Below, piece by piece: positions 1 to 8,307 of a DNA stretch of 64,000 nt (its first letter is position 1; every line of letters begins with the position of its first letter). The position numbers and the translations under genes are program-made. The notes under the pieces were generated by a model that searched no databases, was not told the origin of the DNA, and was given only the letters and a program-made list of their open reading frames with translations. Source of the DNA: Daejeonella rubra (GTDB lineage: Bacteria; Bacteroidota; Bacteroidia; Sphingobacteriales; Sphingobacteriaceae); the NCBI RefSeq assembly GCF_900103545.1, contig NZ_FNHH01000015.1, positions 1-64,000 of the forward strand. The letters are read 5' to 3'.

Positions 1-104
1 CACAAAGATTTTAGTTTATTAACACCCCCCGGACCCCCCATTTCAACAATAGTAATAGCTAATAAATATTCTTTCATTGACCAAAGGAAATGACGTTAAT
101 TTGT

Positions 105-244
105 CGTCATTTCGATGAGGAACGAAGAGAAATCTGTTGCAACGAATTGGCTTTTCATTTGATGCACTACCATTAGTCATGAGATTTCTCCACCTCTCAA
201 GAGTAGCGTTCAATTAAAATATGGCAGAGGTATTTGAAATGACG
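105..244. repeat. Palindromic intergenic element with two pairs of inverted arms
   Basis: Outer arms 105-113 (CGTCATTTC) and 236-244 (GAAATGACG) are exact reverse complements. Inner arms 127-135 (GAGAAATCT) and 182-190 (AGATTTCTC) are also exact reverse complements. The nested symmetry over 140 bp, in gene-free DNA behind the 3' end of pgi, looks like a REP- or MITE-like palindromic unit rather than a simple terminator, because the loops are long and no T-tract follows. I infer it may recur elsewhere in the genome, but only one copy is visible here. Confidence 0.5.
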
Positions 245-289
245 GGCGGTGGAAGCTTTCCCCTTTCAGCTTTCCTTCTCCTTTCCCCT

Positions 290-1936
290 TTATCCCCTCC
301 AAACCTTATACCTATTAATCAAACCATTGGTCGAAGCATCATGCCCGCTAACCGGTTTGTCATCTTCCAGCTCTGGTAAAATACGCCCTGCCAGTTGTTT
401 ACCCAGTTCAACTCCCCATTGATCAAAGCTGAAAATATTCCAGATAATACCCTGTACAAATATTTTATGCTCGTAAATCGCGATAAGCGAACCTAATGTA
501 TGAGGTGTTATTTTTTTAATCAGAATGGAATTTGTTGGCCTGTTGCCTTCAAAAACCTTGAATGGAGCCAATTTTTCAATCTCTTCTGCATTTTTTCCGG
601 CAGCTTTTAGTTCTGCTTCCACTTCATTCTTGCTCTTTCCATTCATCAAGGCTTCAGTCTGAGCGAAGAAATTAGAAAGTAATAACTGATGATGATTTCC
701 AATTGGATTATGAGTCTGAGCCGGTGCTATAAAATCACATGGGATCAGTTTTGTGCCCTGGTGTATGAGTTGATAGAAAGCATGCTGCCCATTAGTTCCG
801 GGTTCTCCCCAGATCACCGGACCAGTCTGATAGTTGACTGCCTTTCCGCTGCGGTCGGTTGATTTTCCATTACTTTCCATATCTCCCTGCTGGAAATAGG
901 CAGCAAAGCGATGCATATATTGATCGTATGGTAGTATCGCCTGACTTTCAGCATCGAAAAAATTGGTGTACCATATTCCCAGCAGGGCCAGGGTTACCGG
1001 AATATTTTTATTGAAATCTGTATTTCTGAAATGCTCATCGGCCTCATGTGCTCCGTCTAATAAAGCCTTGAAATTTGCAAATCCTATTCCGCAGGATATA
1101 CTGAGCCCGATTGCACTCCATAGTGAATAACGACCGCCAACCCAATCCCAGAATTCAAACATATTATCCGTATCAATCCCGAATTTTGAAACACCCTGTT
1201 CATTCGTTGAGATGGCAACAAAATGTTTGGCAACATCTGCTTCCCCAGCACCGCTTTTTAGGAACCAGTCGCGTGCAGAATAGGCATTTGCCATAGTTTC
1301 CTGCGTAGTAAATGTCTTGGAAGCGATCATGAAAAGGGTGGTCTCCGGATCAAGTTCTTTAAGTGTTTCCACGATATGAGAACCATCTACATTCGACACG
1401 AAATGTAATTTGATATGATTGCTGTATGCTTTTAGCGCTTCCGTGACCATAACCGGTCCCAGATCTGAACCGCCAATTCCAATATTCACAATATGTGCAA
1501 TAGCCTTGCCGGTATAACCTTTCCATTGCCCGCTGATCACCCGATCAGAAAACTGTTCCATCTTGTTCAGAACACGGTGAATATCAGCTAATATATCCTT
1601 GCCCTCCAGGTTAAAACCTGAATTCATTGGCTTACGTAATGCGGTATGTAAAACTGCCCTGTCCTCGGTTTCATTGATTTTTTCGCCCCTGAACATCGCC
1701 TCAATAGCTTCCTTCAATTCACATTCTTCGGCTAGCTTAACCAGAAGCTCATGGGTCTCGGCTGTGATGCGGTTTTTCGAATAATCAAGCAGAATATCTC
1801 CGAATGTGATTGAAAATTGTTCAAATCTTGTTGTATCCTCGAAGAGATTTCTTATTTGCTCCTTTTTGATCCTGTTAAAATGGTCAGAAAGGGCATTGAA
1901 TGCAACTGTTGACGTGAAATTGTGGCGGGAAAGCAT
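290..1936 (-). CDS. pgi: Glucose-6-phosphate isomerase
   Basis: Cytosolic enzyme interconverting glucose-6-phosphate and fructose-6-phosphate in glycolysis and gluconeogenesis. The 548-residue length is normal for the long bacterial/eukaryotic form. Visible signatures are the sugar-phosphate loop GIGGSDLGP (153-161), SKTFTTQET (206-214), the GGRYSLWSAIGLS segment, the acid/base region QGDMESNGK, GTNGQHAFYQLIHQG with the catalytic histidine, and FDQWGVELGKQLA with the C-terminal active-site lysine. The ATG at 1936 gives a full N-terminus. It is divergent from the M16 peptidase genes and separated by about 100 bp. On the minus strand a TAnnTTTG-like box lies at 1972-1965, about 30 bp upstream of the start. 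Nothing is missing and identification is secure. Confidence 0.97.
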   Translation of the reverse strand: MLSRHNFTSTVAFNALSDHFNRIKKEQIRNLFEDTTRFEQFSITFGDILLDYSKNRITAETHELLVKLAEECELKEAIEAMFRGEKINETEDRAVLHTALRKPMNSGFNLEGKDILADIHRVLNKMEQFSDRVISGQWKGYTGKAIAHIVNIGIGGSDLGPVMVTEALKAYSNHIKLHFVSNVDGSHIVETLKELDPETTLFMIASKTFTTQETMANAYSARDWFLKSGAGEADVAKHFVAISTNEQGVSKFGIDTDNMFEFWDWVGGRYSLWSAIGLSISCGIGFANFKALLDGAHEADEHFRNTDFNKNIPVTLALLGIWYTNFFDAESQAILPYDQYMHRFAAYFQQGDMESNGKSTDRSGKAVNYQTGPVIWGEPGTNGQHAFYQLIHQGTKLIPCDFIAPAQTHNPIGNHHQLLLSNFFAQTEALMNGKSKNEVEAELKAAGKNAEEIEKLAPFKVFEGNRPTNSILIKKITPHTLGSLIAIYEHKIFVQGIIWNIFSFDQWGVELGKQLAGRILPELEDDKPVSGHDASTNGLINRYKVWRG

Positions 1937-2035
1937 AGATTCAGAAAATAGGTTAAAGAAAAATCAAAAATATTGTAAAATTAGACTTAATATCTATTAA
2001 TTTGAATAAAATTCCACACTAGCCAATACATACTA

Positions 2036-3349
2036 ATGAAGAAATTACTAAGCATACTGCTCATGGGCTGCTGTATTCCCCTGCTCGCCCAGACCAAGGC
2101 TGATGACATTAAAACATTTACATTGAAAAATGGAATGAAATTTCTGGTTGCTGAGGATAATTCCATCCCCAATGCCAATATGTACCTGTTTTATAAGGTT
2201 GGTTCCCGAAATGAACATCCGGGCATCACAGGGTTATCTCATTTTTTTGAGCATATGATGTTTAACGGATCAAAGAAATACGGTCCTAAAATGTTTGATC
2301 AAACTATGGAATTTAATGGGGGTGCTAATAATGCCTATACCACTCAAAATGTCACTGTTTATACCGACTGGTTTCCTGTAAGTGCCATGGAGACTATTTT
2401 TGACCTCGAATCAGATCGTATTGCCAGCCTTAACATTGATCCTAAAATGGTGGAAAGTGAGCGAGGTGTAGTGCTTTCTGAACGAAGCACAGGACTTGAA
2501 AATTCCCCATGGAATATGTTGAGTGATGCAGTGAATGCTAGTGCATTTCAGGAGCATCCTTATCACTGGACGGTTATTGGATATGAGTCGGATATTAAAA
2601 ACTGGACAAAAGAGGACCTTGAAAAATATTTCCGGACCTATTATGCCCCAAATAACTGTGTCGTTGTAATTTCCGGAAATGTGAAGGTTGATGAAGTCAA
2701 GCGAATGGCAGAGAAATACATGGCTTCAATACCTGCAAATGCACCTCCCAAACCGGTTCACCTTGTTGAGCCTCCGCAAACCGGCGAGCGCAGAGTAACC
2801 ATTCAGAAGGAAGTACCAAGCCCTTATTTAATGATTGGCTACCATACTCCGGAAGCTTTGAATAAAGATTATTACTCATTAAGCATTTTGAACGCCGTAC
2901 TCACAAGTGGAAATTCATCACGACTCTATTCAGAACTTGTTGATAAGAAGCAATTAGCGAACATGATTGGATCTGATTTCAGCGAAAGCTTTGATCCAAA
3001 CCTGTTTAGTATTTATGCCATTGCAGCAAAAGGAATAAAGGAGGAAGATATAGAGTCAGCTATTTACTCAGAGATCGATAAGATTAAAAAGGATGGAATC
3101 ACAGAAATGGAGCTTCAAAAGATCAAGAATCAGAAACTGATGGAGTTTTATGCTCAACTTGAGACGATCAATGGGAAGTCGAATAATATTGGGACCTATG
3201 AGCTGTTTTTTGGTGATTACCGAAAGATGTTTGATGCGCCTGCAGAATTTTCAAAGGTTACTGCAGAGGATGTGAAGCGTGTGGCAAGCCAATATTTTAA
3301 TAAGTCAAACCGTACAGTAGGTATCTTGAAATCTAATGTAGAAGAATAA
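2036..3349 (+). CDS. M16 family zinc metallopeptidase, catalytic partner
   Basis: Exported peptidase of the pitrilysin/processing-peptidase family (437 aa). A signal peptide occupies about residues 1-19. The inverted zinc motif HFFEH is at 69-73 and the third zinc ligand is probably Glu149, 76 residues after His73, as in the family. The C-terminal half lacks the Arg/Tyr pair (R...LTYG) that completes the active site in M16 heterodimers, but the next gene has it. The two genes are 4 bp apart and surely co-transcribed, so the product is inferred to be one half of a periplasmic M16 heterodimer degrading peptides. The substrate is unknown. Confidence 0.9.
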   Translation: MKKLLSILLMGCCIPLLAQTKADDIKTFTLKNGMKFLVAEDNSIPNANMYLFYKVGSRNEHPGITGLSHFFEHMMFNGSKKYGPKMFDQTMEFNGGANNAYTTQNVTVYTDWFPVSAMETIFDLESDRIASLNIDPKMVESERGVVLSERSTGLENSPWNMLSDAVNASAFQEHPYHWTVIGYESDIKNWTKEDLEKYFRTYYAPNNCVVVISGNVKVDEVKRMAEKYMASIPANAPPKPVHLVEPPQTGERRVTIQKEVPSPYLMIGYHTPEALNKDYYSLSILNAVLTSGNSSRLYSELVDKKQLANMIGSDFSESFDPNLFSIYAIAAKGIKEEDIESAIYSEIDKIKKDGITEMELQKIKNQKLMEFYAQLETINGKSNNIGTYELFFGDYRKMFDAPAEFSKVTAEDVKRVASQYFNKSNRTVGILKSNVEE

Positions 3350-3353
3350 GGAA

Positions 3354-4757
3354 ATGAAGAAATTTATAAGAAATATCTCTGCTGTTCTGATAGCATTCAT
3401 ACTTTGTAGTCCGGCTATTGCTCAGAATACACCCGCGGCATTTAAAGTTCCGGCATATGAAAAATTTAGTTTGCCCAATGGGCTGACCGTTTACCTGATG
3501 GAGCAGCATGAAGTTCCATTGATCAGTGTTTCTGCCATTGTTCCTGCAGGAGCTATCTATGATGCGGAGAAATCAGGTCTGGCAAATTTAACTGCAGCAG
3601 GTTTACAATATGGTACCAAATCGTATTCAAAAACAAAAATAGAGGAAGCACTTGATTTTATCGGAGCAGATCTGAACACTTTCGCAAGTAAGGAATCGGC
3701 TACAATTACTTCAAAGTTTGCGGCAAAAGATGCTGAAAAGGTTCTTCCGATCCTTAAAGAAGTGATGGTTGACCCAGTCTTTGATAAAGACGAATTTGAA
3801 AAGGAAAGAAAGCGTGTTCTTTCAAGTCTTGAACAGGCTAAGTTAAGTCCCAGAAATGTCATCAATGCCTATTGGGATAAATTCATTTATGGTTCTCATG
3901 TCTATGCAAATCCTGTAAATGGGAGTCCTGTCACCGTTGAAAAATTTAGTGTGGATGATCTGAAGACCTTTTACAAAAACAATTACGGTCCGCAAGGTTC
4001 GGCAATTGCCATTGTTGGTGATTTCAACACGAAAATGATGAAAGCACGTATCATTACTTTGTTTGGCGGATGGAAAAAAACCGGTCTGTCACAGAATAAT
4101 CTTGCAGCACAGGCGGTAAGTCCGCCGCAAACTGCCCGGGTACTTCTGGTGAATAAAGAAGATGCCCGCGAGACCACTTTTTTAATTGGTGGCATGGGAA
4201 TTCGTCGTGATAACCCTGATTTTGTGGCTATTGAAGTTGTTAATACCGTTTTTGGCGGTCGCTTTACTTCCTGGTTAAATGATGAGCTTCGGGTTAATTC
4301 CGGACTAACTTATGGAGCAAGAAGTAGTTTTGTACCATTGAAGTACTCAGGTACTTTCTCCATTTCAACTTTTACAGCTGTAAAAACTACGCTGCCTACT
4401 ATTGAAAAGACCTTGCAGGTTCTGGATAGTCTGCATGCTACAGGTTTTGATGAAAAGACACTGGCTTCAGCTAAGAATTATGTAAAAGGTCAGTTTCCGC
4501 CACGTTATGAAACTGCCGGGCAATTAGCTGGTTTGTTGACTCAGATGTTCTGGTATGGTTTTAATGAATCATTTATCAATAATTTTCAGAGTAATGTCGA
4601 TGGACTTACCCTTGCCAGATCCAAAGAGGTCATTAATAAATATTTTCCAAAGGATAAGCTTCAGTTTTTATTGATCGGTAAATCTGAAGATATTAAGAGT
4701 ATTGCGGCAAAGTACGGTGAGGTTACAGAAAAGGATATTAAAGCTGACGGATTTTAA
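3354..4757 (+). CDS. M16 family peptidase-like protein, non-catalytic partner with R/Y motif
   Basis: Second M16 protein (467 aa) with a clear signal peptide ending near residue 23 (AIA-Q). Where the zinc motif should be it reads SGLANLTAAGLQYGT, so HxxEH is absent and it cannot bind the catalytic zinc. It keeps the substrate-clamping Arg/Tyr segment (DELRVNSGLTYGARS) that the upstream protein lacks. This complementary loss is what is known for mitochondrial and bacterial M16B heterodimers. It starts 4 bp after the catalytic partner. I infer an obligate complex of the two. A role as an independent enzyme is unlikely. Confidence 0.88.
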   Translation: MKKFIRNISAVLIAFILCSPAIAQNTPAAFKVPAYEKFSLPNGLTVYLMEQHEVPLISVSAIVPAGAIYDAEKSGLANLTAAGLQYGTKSYSKTKIEEALDFIGADLNTFASKESATITSKFAAKDAEKVLPILKEVMVDPVFDKDEFEKERKRVLSSLEQAKLSPRNVINAYWDKFIYGSHVYANPVNGSPVTVEKFSVDDLKTFYKNNYGPQGSAIAIVGDFNTKMMKARIITLFGGWKKTGLSQNNLAAQAVSPPQTARVLLVNKEDARETTFLIGGMGIRRDNPDFVAIEVVNTVFGGRFTSWLNDELRVNSGLTYGARSSFVPLKYSGTFSISTFTAVKTTLPTIEKTLQVLDSLHATGFDEKTLASAKNYVKGQFPPRYETAGQLAGLLTQMFWYGFNESFINNFQSNVDGLTLARSKEVINKYFPKDKLQFLLIGKSEDIKSIAAKYGEVTEKDIKADGF

Positions 4758-4761
4758 CTTT

Positions 4762-4798
4762 TAAAGGCTGACAAGATTCAAGATCATGTTAGCTTTTA
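4762..4798 (+). terminator. Candidate hairpin after the M16 pair
   Basis: Bases 4762-4773 pair with 4787-4798 as a continuous 12-bp stem including two G-U pairs, with a 13-nt loop, just after the stop of the second M16 gene. A T-rich stretch follows only about 15 nt later, so its efficiency as an intrinsic terminator is uncertain. It separates the M16 operon from prfB. Confidence 0.45.
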
Positions 4799-4822
4799 CT
4801 GAATTGATGAGTAAATTTTTTC

Positions 4823-4830
4823 TATTTTTG
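4823..4830 (+). promoter_or_regulatory. TAnnTTTG-type -7 box before prfB
   Basis: TATTTTTG matches the Bacteroidota -7 consensus TAnnTTTG exactly. A TTG at 4804-4806 could serve as the -33 element, but the 16-nt gap is shorter than usual. The box ends 4 nt before the prfB ATG, so transcription from it would give an almost leaderless mRNA. This is inference from motif matching only. Confidence 0.35.
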
Positions 4831-4834
4831 CACC

Positions 4835-5912
4835 ATGACCAAAGAAAATATTCAGGATTTAAGAGACAGAATAACGTCTCTGAGGAGGCATCTTTGACAT
4901 CGACAAGAAGTTAGATGATCTCAAAAATGAACAGGATATTGCCCTGAGGCCCGATTTCTGGGATGACCCTAAAGAGGCCGAAAAAGCATTACATTCCATA
5001 AACAGTAAGAAAAAATGGACCGATGAGTTCCAGCTTGCGGAAGCTTCCGTGGAGGATGTTACCGTCATGCTCGATTTTTTCCAGTCGGGCGATGCTACCG
5101 AAGCTGAACTAAAGGAGCAATACGATATTACAGTTAAGAAGATAGAAGAGCTTGAGTTCAAGAATATGCTCAGTTCTGAAGAAGACCAGCTGAATGCTGT
5201 GATGCAGATCACTGCAGGAGCCGGTGGTACCGAAAGCTGCGACTGGGCTGCTATGCTTCTGAGAATGTATGTTATGTGGGGCGAAAAGCATGGATTTAAA
5301 GTCAGTGAACAGGATTATCAGGAAGGTGATGTGGCAGGTATCAAGACTGTAACTATACAGTTTGAAGGCAATTTTGCCTATGGATATTTAAAAGGGGAGA
5401 ATGGCGTTCACCGGCTTGTCAGGATTTCACCTTTCGATTCAAACGCAAAGCGACATACGTCATTTGCTTCAGTTTATGTGTACCCATTAGTAGATGATAC
5501 GATTGAGATCTATGTCAATCCGGCAGATATTGAATTTGAAACCTTCCGTTCCGGTGGTGCAGGTGGGCAGAATGTAAATAAAGTGGAGACTGCCGTGCGT
5601 TTATATCATAAACCATCGGGTATTATCATTAAAAATCAGGAATCACGTTCTCAGCTTCAGAATAAAGAGAATGCCATTAGACTATTGAAATCTCAGCTTT
5701 ATGAGGCAGAAATGCGTAAACGGCAGGAAGCTTCAGCAGCCATTGAGGGCAATAAGAAAAAGATAGAATGGGGCTCACAGATTCGGAATTATGTTCTGCA
5801 TCCCTATAAACTTGTGAAAGATCTTCGTACAAATTATGAAACATCAAATGCACAGGCAGTGCTTGATGGTGATCTGGATGAGTTTTTAAAGGCTTATTTG
5901 ATGGAATTTTAA
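4835..5912 (+). CDS. prfB: Peptide chain release factor 2, with programmed +1 frameshift
   Basis: Release factor reading UGA/UAA stop codons, 358 aa after recoding. Translation starts at the ATG at 4835 and reads 20 codons to CTT (4892-4894), then meets in-frame UGA at 4895-4897. Shifting +1 to GAC at 4896 enters the long frame ending at 5912, so the CDS is join(4835..4894,4896..5912). The slippery context AGGAGG-CAT-CTT-TGA-C contains an internal Shine-Dalgarno-like AGGAGG just upstream, the known autoregulatory arrangement of RF2. The stop-recognition tripeptide SPF is at 198-200 and the catalytic GGQ at 243-245. A conventional open-frame call starting at 5049 would lose about 70 N-terminal residues. 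It is not a pseudogene. Confidence 0.95.
4883..4898 (+). promoter_or_regulatory. RF2 programmed frameshift site
   Basis: AGGAGG (4883-4888), CAT, CTT (4892-4894), TGA (4895-4897) and C (4898) reproduce the classic prfB recoding signal: an SD-like stimulator, the CUU slip codon and a poor-context UGAC stop. When RF2 is scarce, the ribosome slips +1 and makes full-length RF2. Seen directly in the sequence, with the mechanism taken from the known prfB family. Confidence 0.93.
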
Positions 5913-6257
5913 ATGGAGCAAGGAACCAGGAATCAAGAACCAAGACCAAAGAACAAGGACAATTCAGTGCAAATTTGAATTTACGGCCTTTTCTAACTTC
6001 TGATAACAGATAACTGACAATATGCTGATTGAGACAGGAACCAGGAATCAAGAACCAGGACTAAGGATCAAAGAACCAGGACAGTTCAGTGCTAATTTGA
6101 AATTTACGTCCAATTCTAACTTCTGATAGCAGATAACAGACTAATTGAGCAAAGAAAAAGGATCAGAGAACAAGGACAAGGTTGAAAATTACTGCTGAAA
6201 GTCTTTATTCCTTGCTCATTGATCCTTTTACCTTTTAGCTTTCCCCATTCCCCTCTT
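5913..6257. repeat. Gene-free stretch with tandem ~115-120 nt repeat units
   Basis: Units begin near 5916, 6031 and 6147. The first two are full copies and the third is degenerate. Each starts with a purine-rich track built from the words GGAACCAGG, AATCAAGAACC and AACAAGGAC. The core then has TTCAGTG (5963-5969, 6085-6091), TTTGAA and TTTACG, and the unit ends with TTCTGATA-(A/G)CAGATAAC-type words. A further homologous unit lies at 8125-8253. The third unit also holds a 10-bp inverted repeat, AAAAGGATCA (6156-6165) with TGATCCTTTT (6220-6229). No convincing gene is present. The region lies between the convergent 3' ends of prfB and the SirB1-like gene. Confidence 0.7.
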
Positions 6258-7142
6258 TTATCTTGGTTCCGGAAAAATACCAAGCATCTCTTCAACTTCG
6301 GCAACTTTTTCCACTGCCGATAGTTTTTCATAAGCACTGATCAGATTTCTAAGTACCCTCTGAATGATCTCAACATTGCTGCAGGGCTCATAGAAATGAT
6401 TCTGAGGCTTGAGATTAAGTTGTTTTAAGAATCCATCTACATCTTTTCTTCCAAAAAGAAATCCTTTATTAAATGCATTTATATAGAATAAGATGCGGTT
6501 TTCGAAGTCGTTTTCCGAATTACTGTTATGTTCTGATGGTTCTTCATCAACATAGGCAAGAACGAAATGCTGAGGAAGGTTAACACCATAGATTGGGATG
6601 TCGAGTTTTTGGGCTATGATTGAGTAAATTACCGCAAGCAGGATCTGATTTCCTTTTCTGCTCTCCAATACCTGGCTCAGATAAGAATTCTGAGGATCCT
6701 GATGGTTACTGGTATTTCCTGTAAATCCATGAGTTTCATAAAGTACATGATTGATCAGCTTAACCTTTTCGACCGCAGTCATCTCATAGATCAGCTGCAT
6801 CCAGATATCTCTTTTAATATCCTCGATTTGATTGATTATTTTCTGTTCATCAATGTCAGGATATTGATATTTATTGATGATCAGCATCCCCTGCAAGAGG
6901 TCATATGAACCTGAGATATACCATAGCTCCAGTTCGCGTTTAACATTGCTGAACTGGATCTTATGCACAAGATTTTCAATCCTTTCCTGAAGGATTGCAT
7001 CCAGTGAATGCGACCATGCATTTTCCAGATAGCCGATCACCTCATTGCCAAAGGATAAAAGTTTATCCTCAACATGACGGGATATTTCAACATCCGGATC
7101 GTCGAGCAATTTTATAAGTGATTCTACTTCTTTCTCATTCAT
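6258..7142 (-). CDS. SirB1/transglutaminase-like family protein
   Basis: Probably cytosolic 294-aa protein. The N-terminal third looks like a short helical HEAT-like repeat (LLDDPDVEISRHVEDKL). The middle carries the SirB1 N-terminal, transglutaminase-core-2 signature: SRKGNQILLAVIYSIIAQKL followed by IPIYGVNLPQHFVLAY, in which the usual Cys of active transglutaminases is not evident while the His in PQHF is kept. This suggests a non-catalytic or altered fold member. The C-terminus resembles a TPR-type helical tail. Its 3' end faces prfB across the repeat region. No function is assigned beyond the family. Confidence 0.75.
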   Translation of the reverse strand: MNEKEVESLIKLLDDPDVEISRHVEDKLLSFGNEVIGYLENAWSHSLDAILQERIENLVHKIQFSNVKRELELWYISGSYDLLQGMLIINKYQYPDIDEQKIINQIEDIKRDIWMQLIYEMTAVEKVKLINHVLYETHGFTGNTSNHQDPQNSYLSQVLESRKGNQILLAVIYSIIAQKLDIPIYGVNLPQHFVLAYVDEEPSEHNSNSENDFENRILFYINAFNKGFLFGRKDVDGFLKQLNLKPQNHFYEPCSNVEIIQRVLRNLISAYEKLSAVEKVAEVEEMLGIFPEPR

Positions 7143-7262
7143 ATGCCATGTAAATTTAAGAAAAAGCTATAAGTATGGCTAAACGGCAATAATCCGTGAA
7201 TTTCTGCCTGGGTTTTTTCTTAGCTTTTAAAAATTTCTGCATTGAAATAAGCTTTAGACAAC

Positions 7263-7270
7263 TATCTTTA
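7263..7270 (+). promoter_or_regulatory. Possible -7 box for the methyltransferase gene
   Basis: TATCTTTA differs from TAnnTTTG by one base. A TTG at 7242-7244, 18 nt upstream, fits the -33 position of Bacteroidota promoters. It lies just before the start codon, in the divergent gap to the SirB1-like gene. Motif match only. Confidence 0.35.
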
Positions 7271-7272
7271 GC

Positions 7273-8061
7273 GTGATGATAAACCTGCAAACAGGACTTG
7301 ATTACCTTAAATATCGTTTAAAAGCAAAAACGCGGCATGGTGTACATTCACCCTTTGCCTATCGACTCGTTGATAAAGTTATCTACGATTTTCATGCCAA
7401 AAAGGTTTACTCTGACATCGAGAAATTGAGATCTGAACTCTTGCTTGATCCACGCCGGATAAATATTACTGATCTTGGCGCCGGTTCACTTGTCAACAAT
7501 AATAAACAAAAGAAGGTCAGTACTTTAGCCAGGAATGCATTAAAGCCTGCCAGGTTGGCTCAGCTCATCCATCGCCTCGCAGCTGATGTAAAACCGAAAA
7601 ATATTATTGAATTGGGTACCTGCTTAGGCATTACGACCGCATATCTTGCGAAAGCAGCCCCCAATGCAAGGGTCATAAGTATCGAGGGGTGTCCTGAAAC
7701 TGCAGCTATCGCCCTTGAAAATCTGAAAAAATTACATATCACTAATACCGAATTGCTCGTAGGTAATTTTGACGAAATTCTTCCAAAGGTCATCAGAGAT
7801 ATACCTGTACTCGATTTGGTATTTATTGATGGAAATCACCGAAAAGAGGCAACCCTTGACTATTTTAAATGGTGCTTACCCAAACTAGGGGAAAACTCAT
7901 TGATGATCTTTGATGATATTTACTGGAGTGAAGGAATGAAAGAAGCCTGGACACAGATCAAAGAACATCCCGAAGTCAGTGTAACTATTGATCTCTTCCA
8001 TATCGGACTCGTATTCGTTAAAAAAGGCCAGGCCAAAGAAGATTTTATTATTCGGTTTTAA
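7273..8061 (+). CDS. Class I SAM-dependent methyltransferase (O-methyltransferase-like)
   Basis: 262-aa cytosolic protein. The Rossmann motif I reads IIELGTCLGITTAYLAKAAP, the acidic post-II segment is VISIEG, and LDLVFIDGNHR and SLMIFDDIYWSEGMKEAW resemble the metal-binding Asp region of class I O-methyltransferases (catechol/caffeoyl-CoA type). The first codon is GTG at 7273 directly followed by ATG at 7276, and either may start translation. The N-terminal KTRHGVHSPFAYRLVDKVIYD is a conserved feature of a Bacteroidota subgroup. The substrate cannot be deduced. It is transcribed alone and followed by repeat DNA. Confidence 0.82.
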   Translation: MMINLQTGLDYLKYRLKAKTRHGVHSPFAYRLVDKVIYDFHAKKVYSDIEKLRSELLLDPRRINITDLGAGSLVNNNKQKKVSTLARNALKPARLAQLIHRLAADVKPKNIIELGTCLGITTAYLAKAAPNARVISIEGCPETAAIALENLKKLHITNTELLVGNFDEILPKVIRDIPVLDLVFIDGNHRKEATLDYFKWCLPKLGENSLMIFDDIYWSEGMKEAWTQIKEHPEVSVTIDLFHIGLVFVKKGQAKEDFIIRF

Positions 8062-8072
8062 GGCATTTATAA

Positions 8073-8253
8073 TTAACAGCTTATAACAGACAACAGATAA
8101 CAGATAACAGACAACAGGCTAATTGAGCCAGGAATCAAGAACCAGGAACCAAGAACCAGGAACCAAAGATCAAAGATCAAAGACAATTCAGTGTTAGTTT
8201 GAAGTTTACGGCCTTTTCCAATTTCTGATAACAGACAACAGGTAACTGACAAC
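8073..8253. repeat. Further copy of the ~115-120 nt intergenic repeat
   Basis: From 8125 the sequence repeats the unit seen at 5916-6147: purine track of AATCAAGAACC/AGGAACC words, TTCAGTG at 8187-8193, TTTGAAGTTTACGGCC, then TTTCTGATAACAGACAAC. Upstream (8080-8118) is a run of ACAGATAAC/ACAGACAAC words like the 3' end of the other units, so this may be the tail of one unit plus a full second one. It lies at the 3' ends of two convergent genes, as do the copies at 5.9 kb. Confidence 0.65.
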
Positions 8254-8270
8254 ACACCTCCGACCTCATA

Positions 8271-8304
8271 CCTCAGTCCTCCTGCCTCAGTCCTCCTGCC
8301 TCAT
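8271..8304. repeat. 14-bp tandem repeat, about 2.4 copies
   Basis: CCTCAGTCCTCCTG occurs at 8271-8284 and 8285-8298, followed by a partial CCTCAT at 8299. It forms a pyrimidine-rich block immediately before the stop of the D-aminoacylase gene. Comparable pyrimidine-rich blocks precede the 3' ends of pgi (about 250-300) and the SirB1-like gene (about 6220-6255). Confidence 0.6.
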
Positions 8305-8307
8305 CCT

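Noticed and set aside
4883..4898. prfB as a frameshifted pseudogene
   Set aside because: The break falls exactly on the conserved CTT-TGA-C recoding site with an upstream SD-like sequence, and both SPF and GGQ motifs are intact.
5677..6051. 124-aa minus-strand open frame across the end of prfB and the repeat region
   Set aside because: Half of it is antisense to prfB and the rest is repeat DNA with low-complexity composition. No family features or start signals.
5913..8253. Possible CRISPR array from the repeated words
   Set aside because: Units are ~115-120 nt, imperfect, directly adjacent without unique spacers, and no cas genes are near.
8073..8255. 60-aa minus-strand open frame in the repeat region
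   Set aside because: Made of the same repeated words as the intergenic units, giving residues such as FLVLGSWFLIPGS. A composition artefact.
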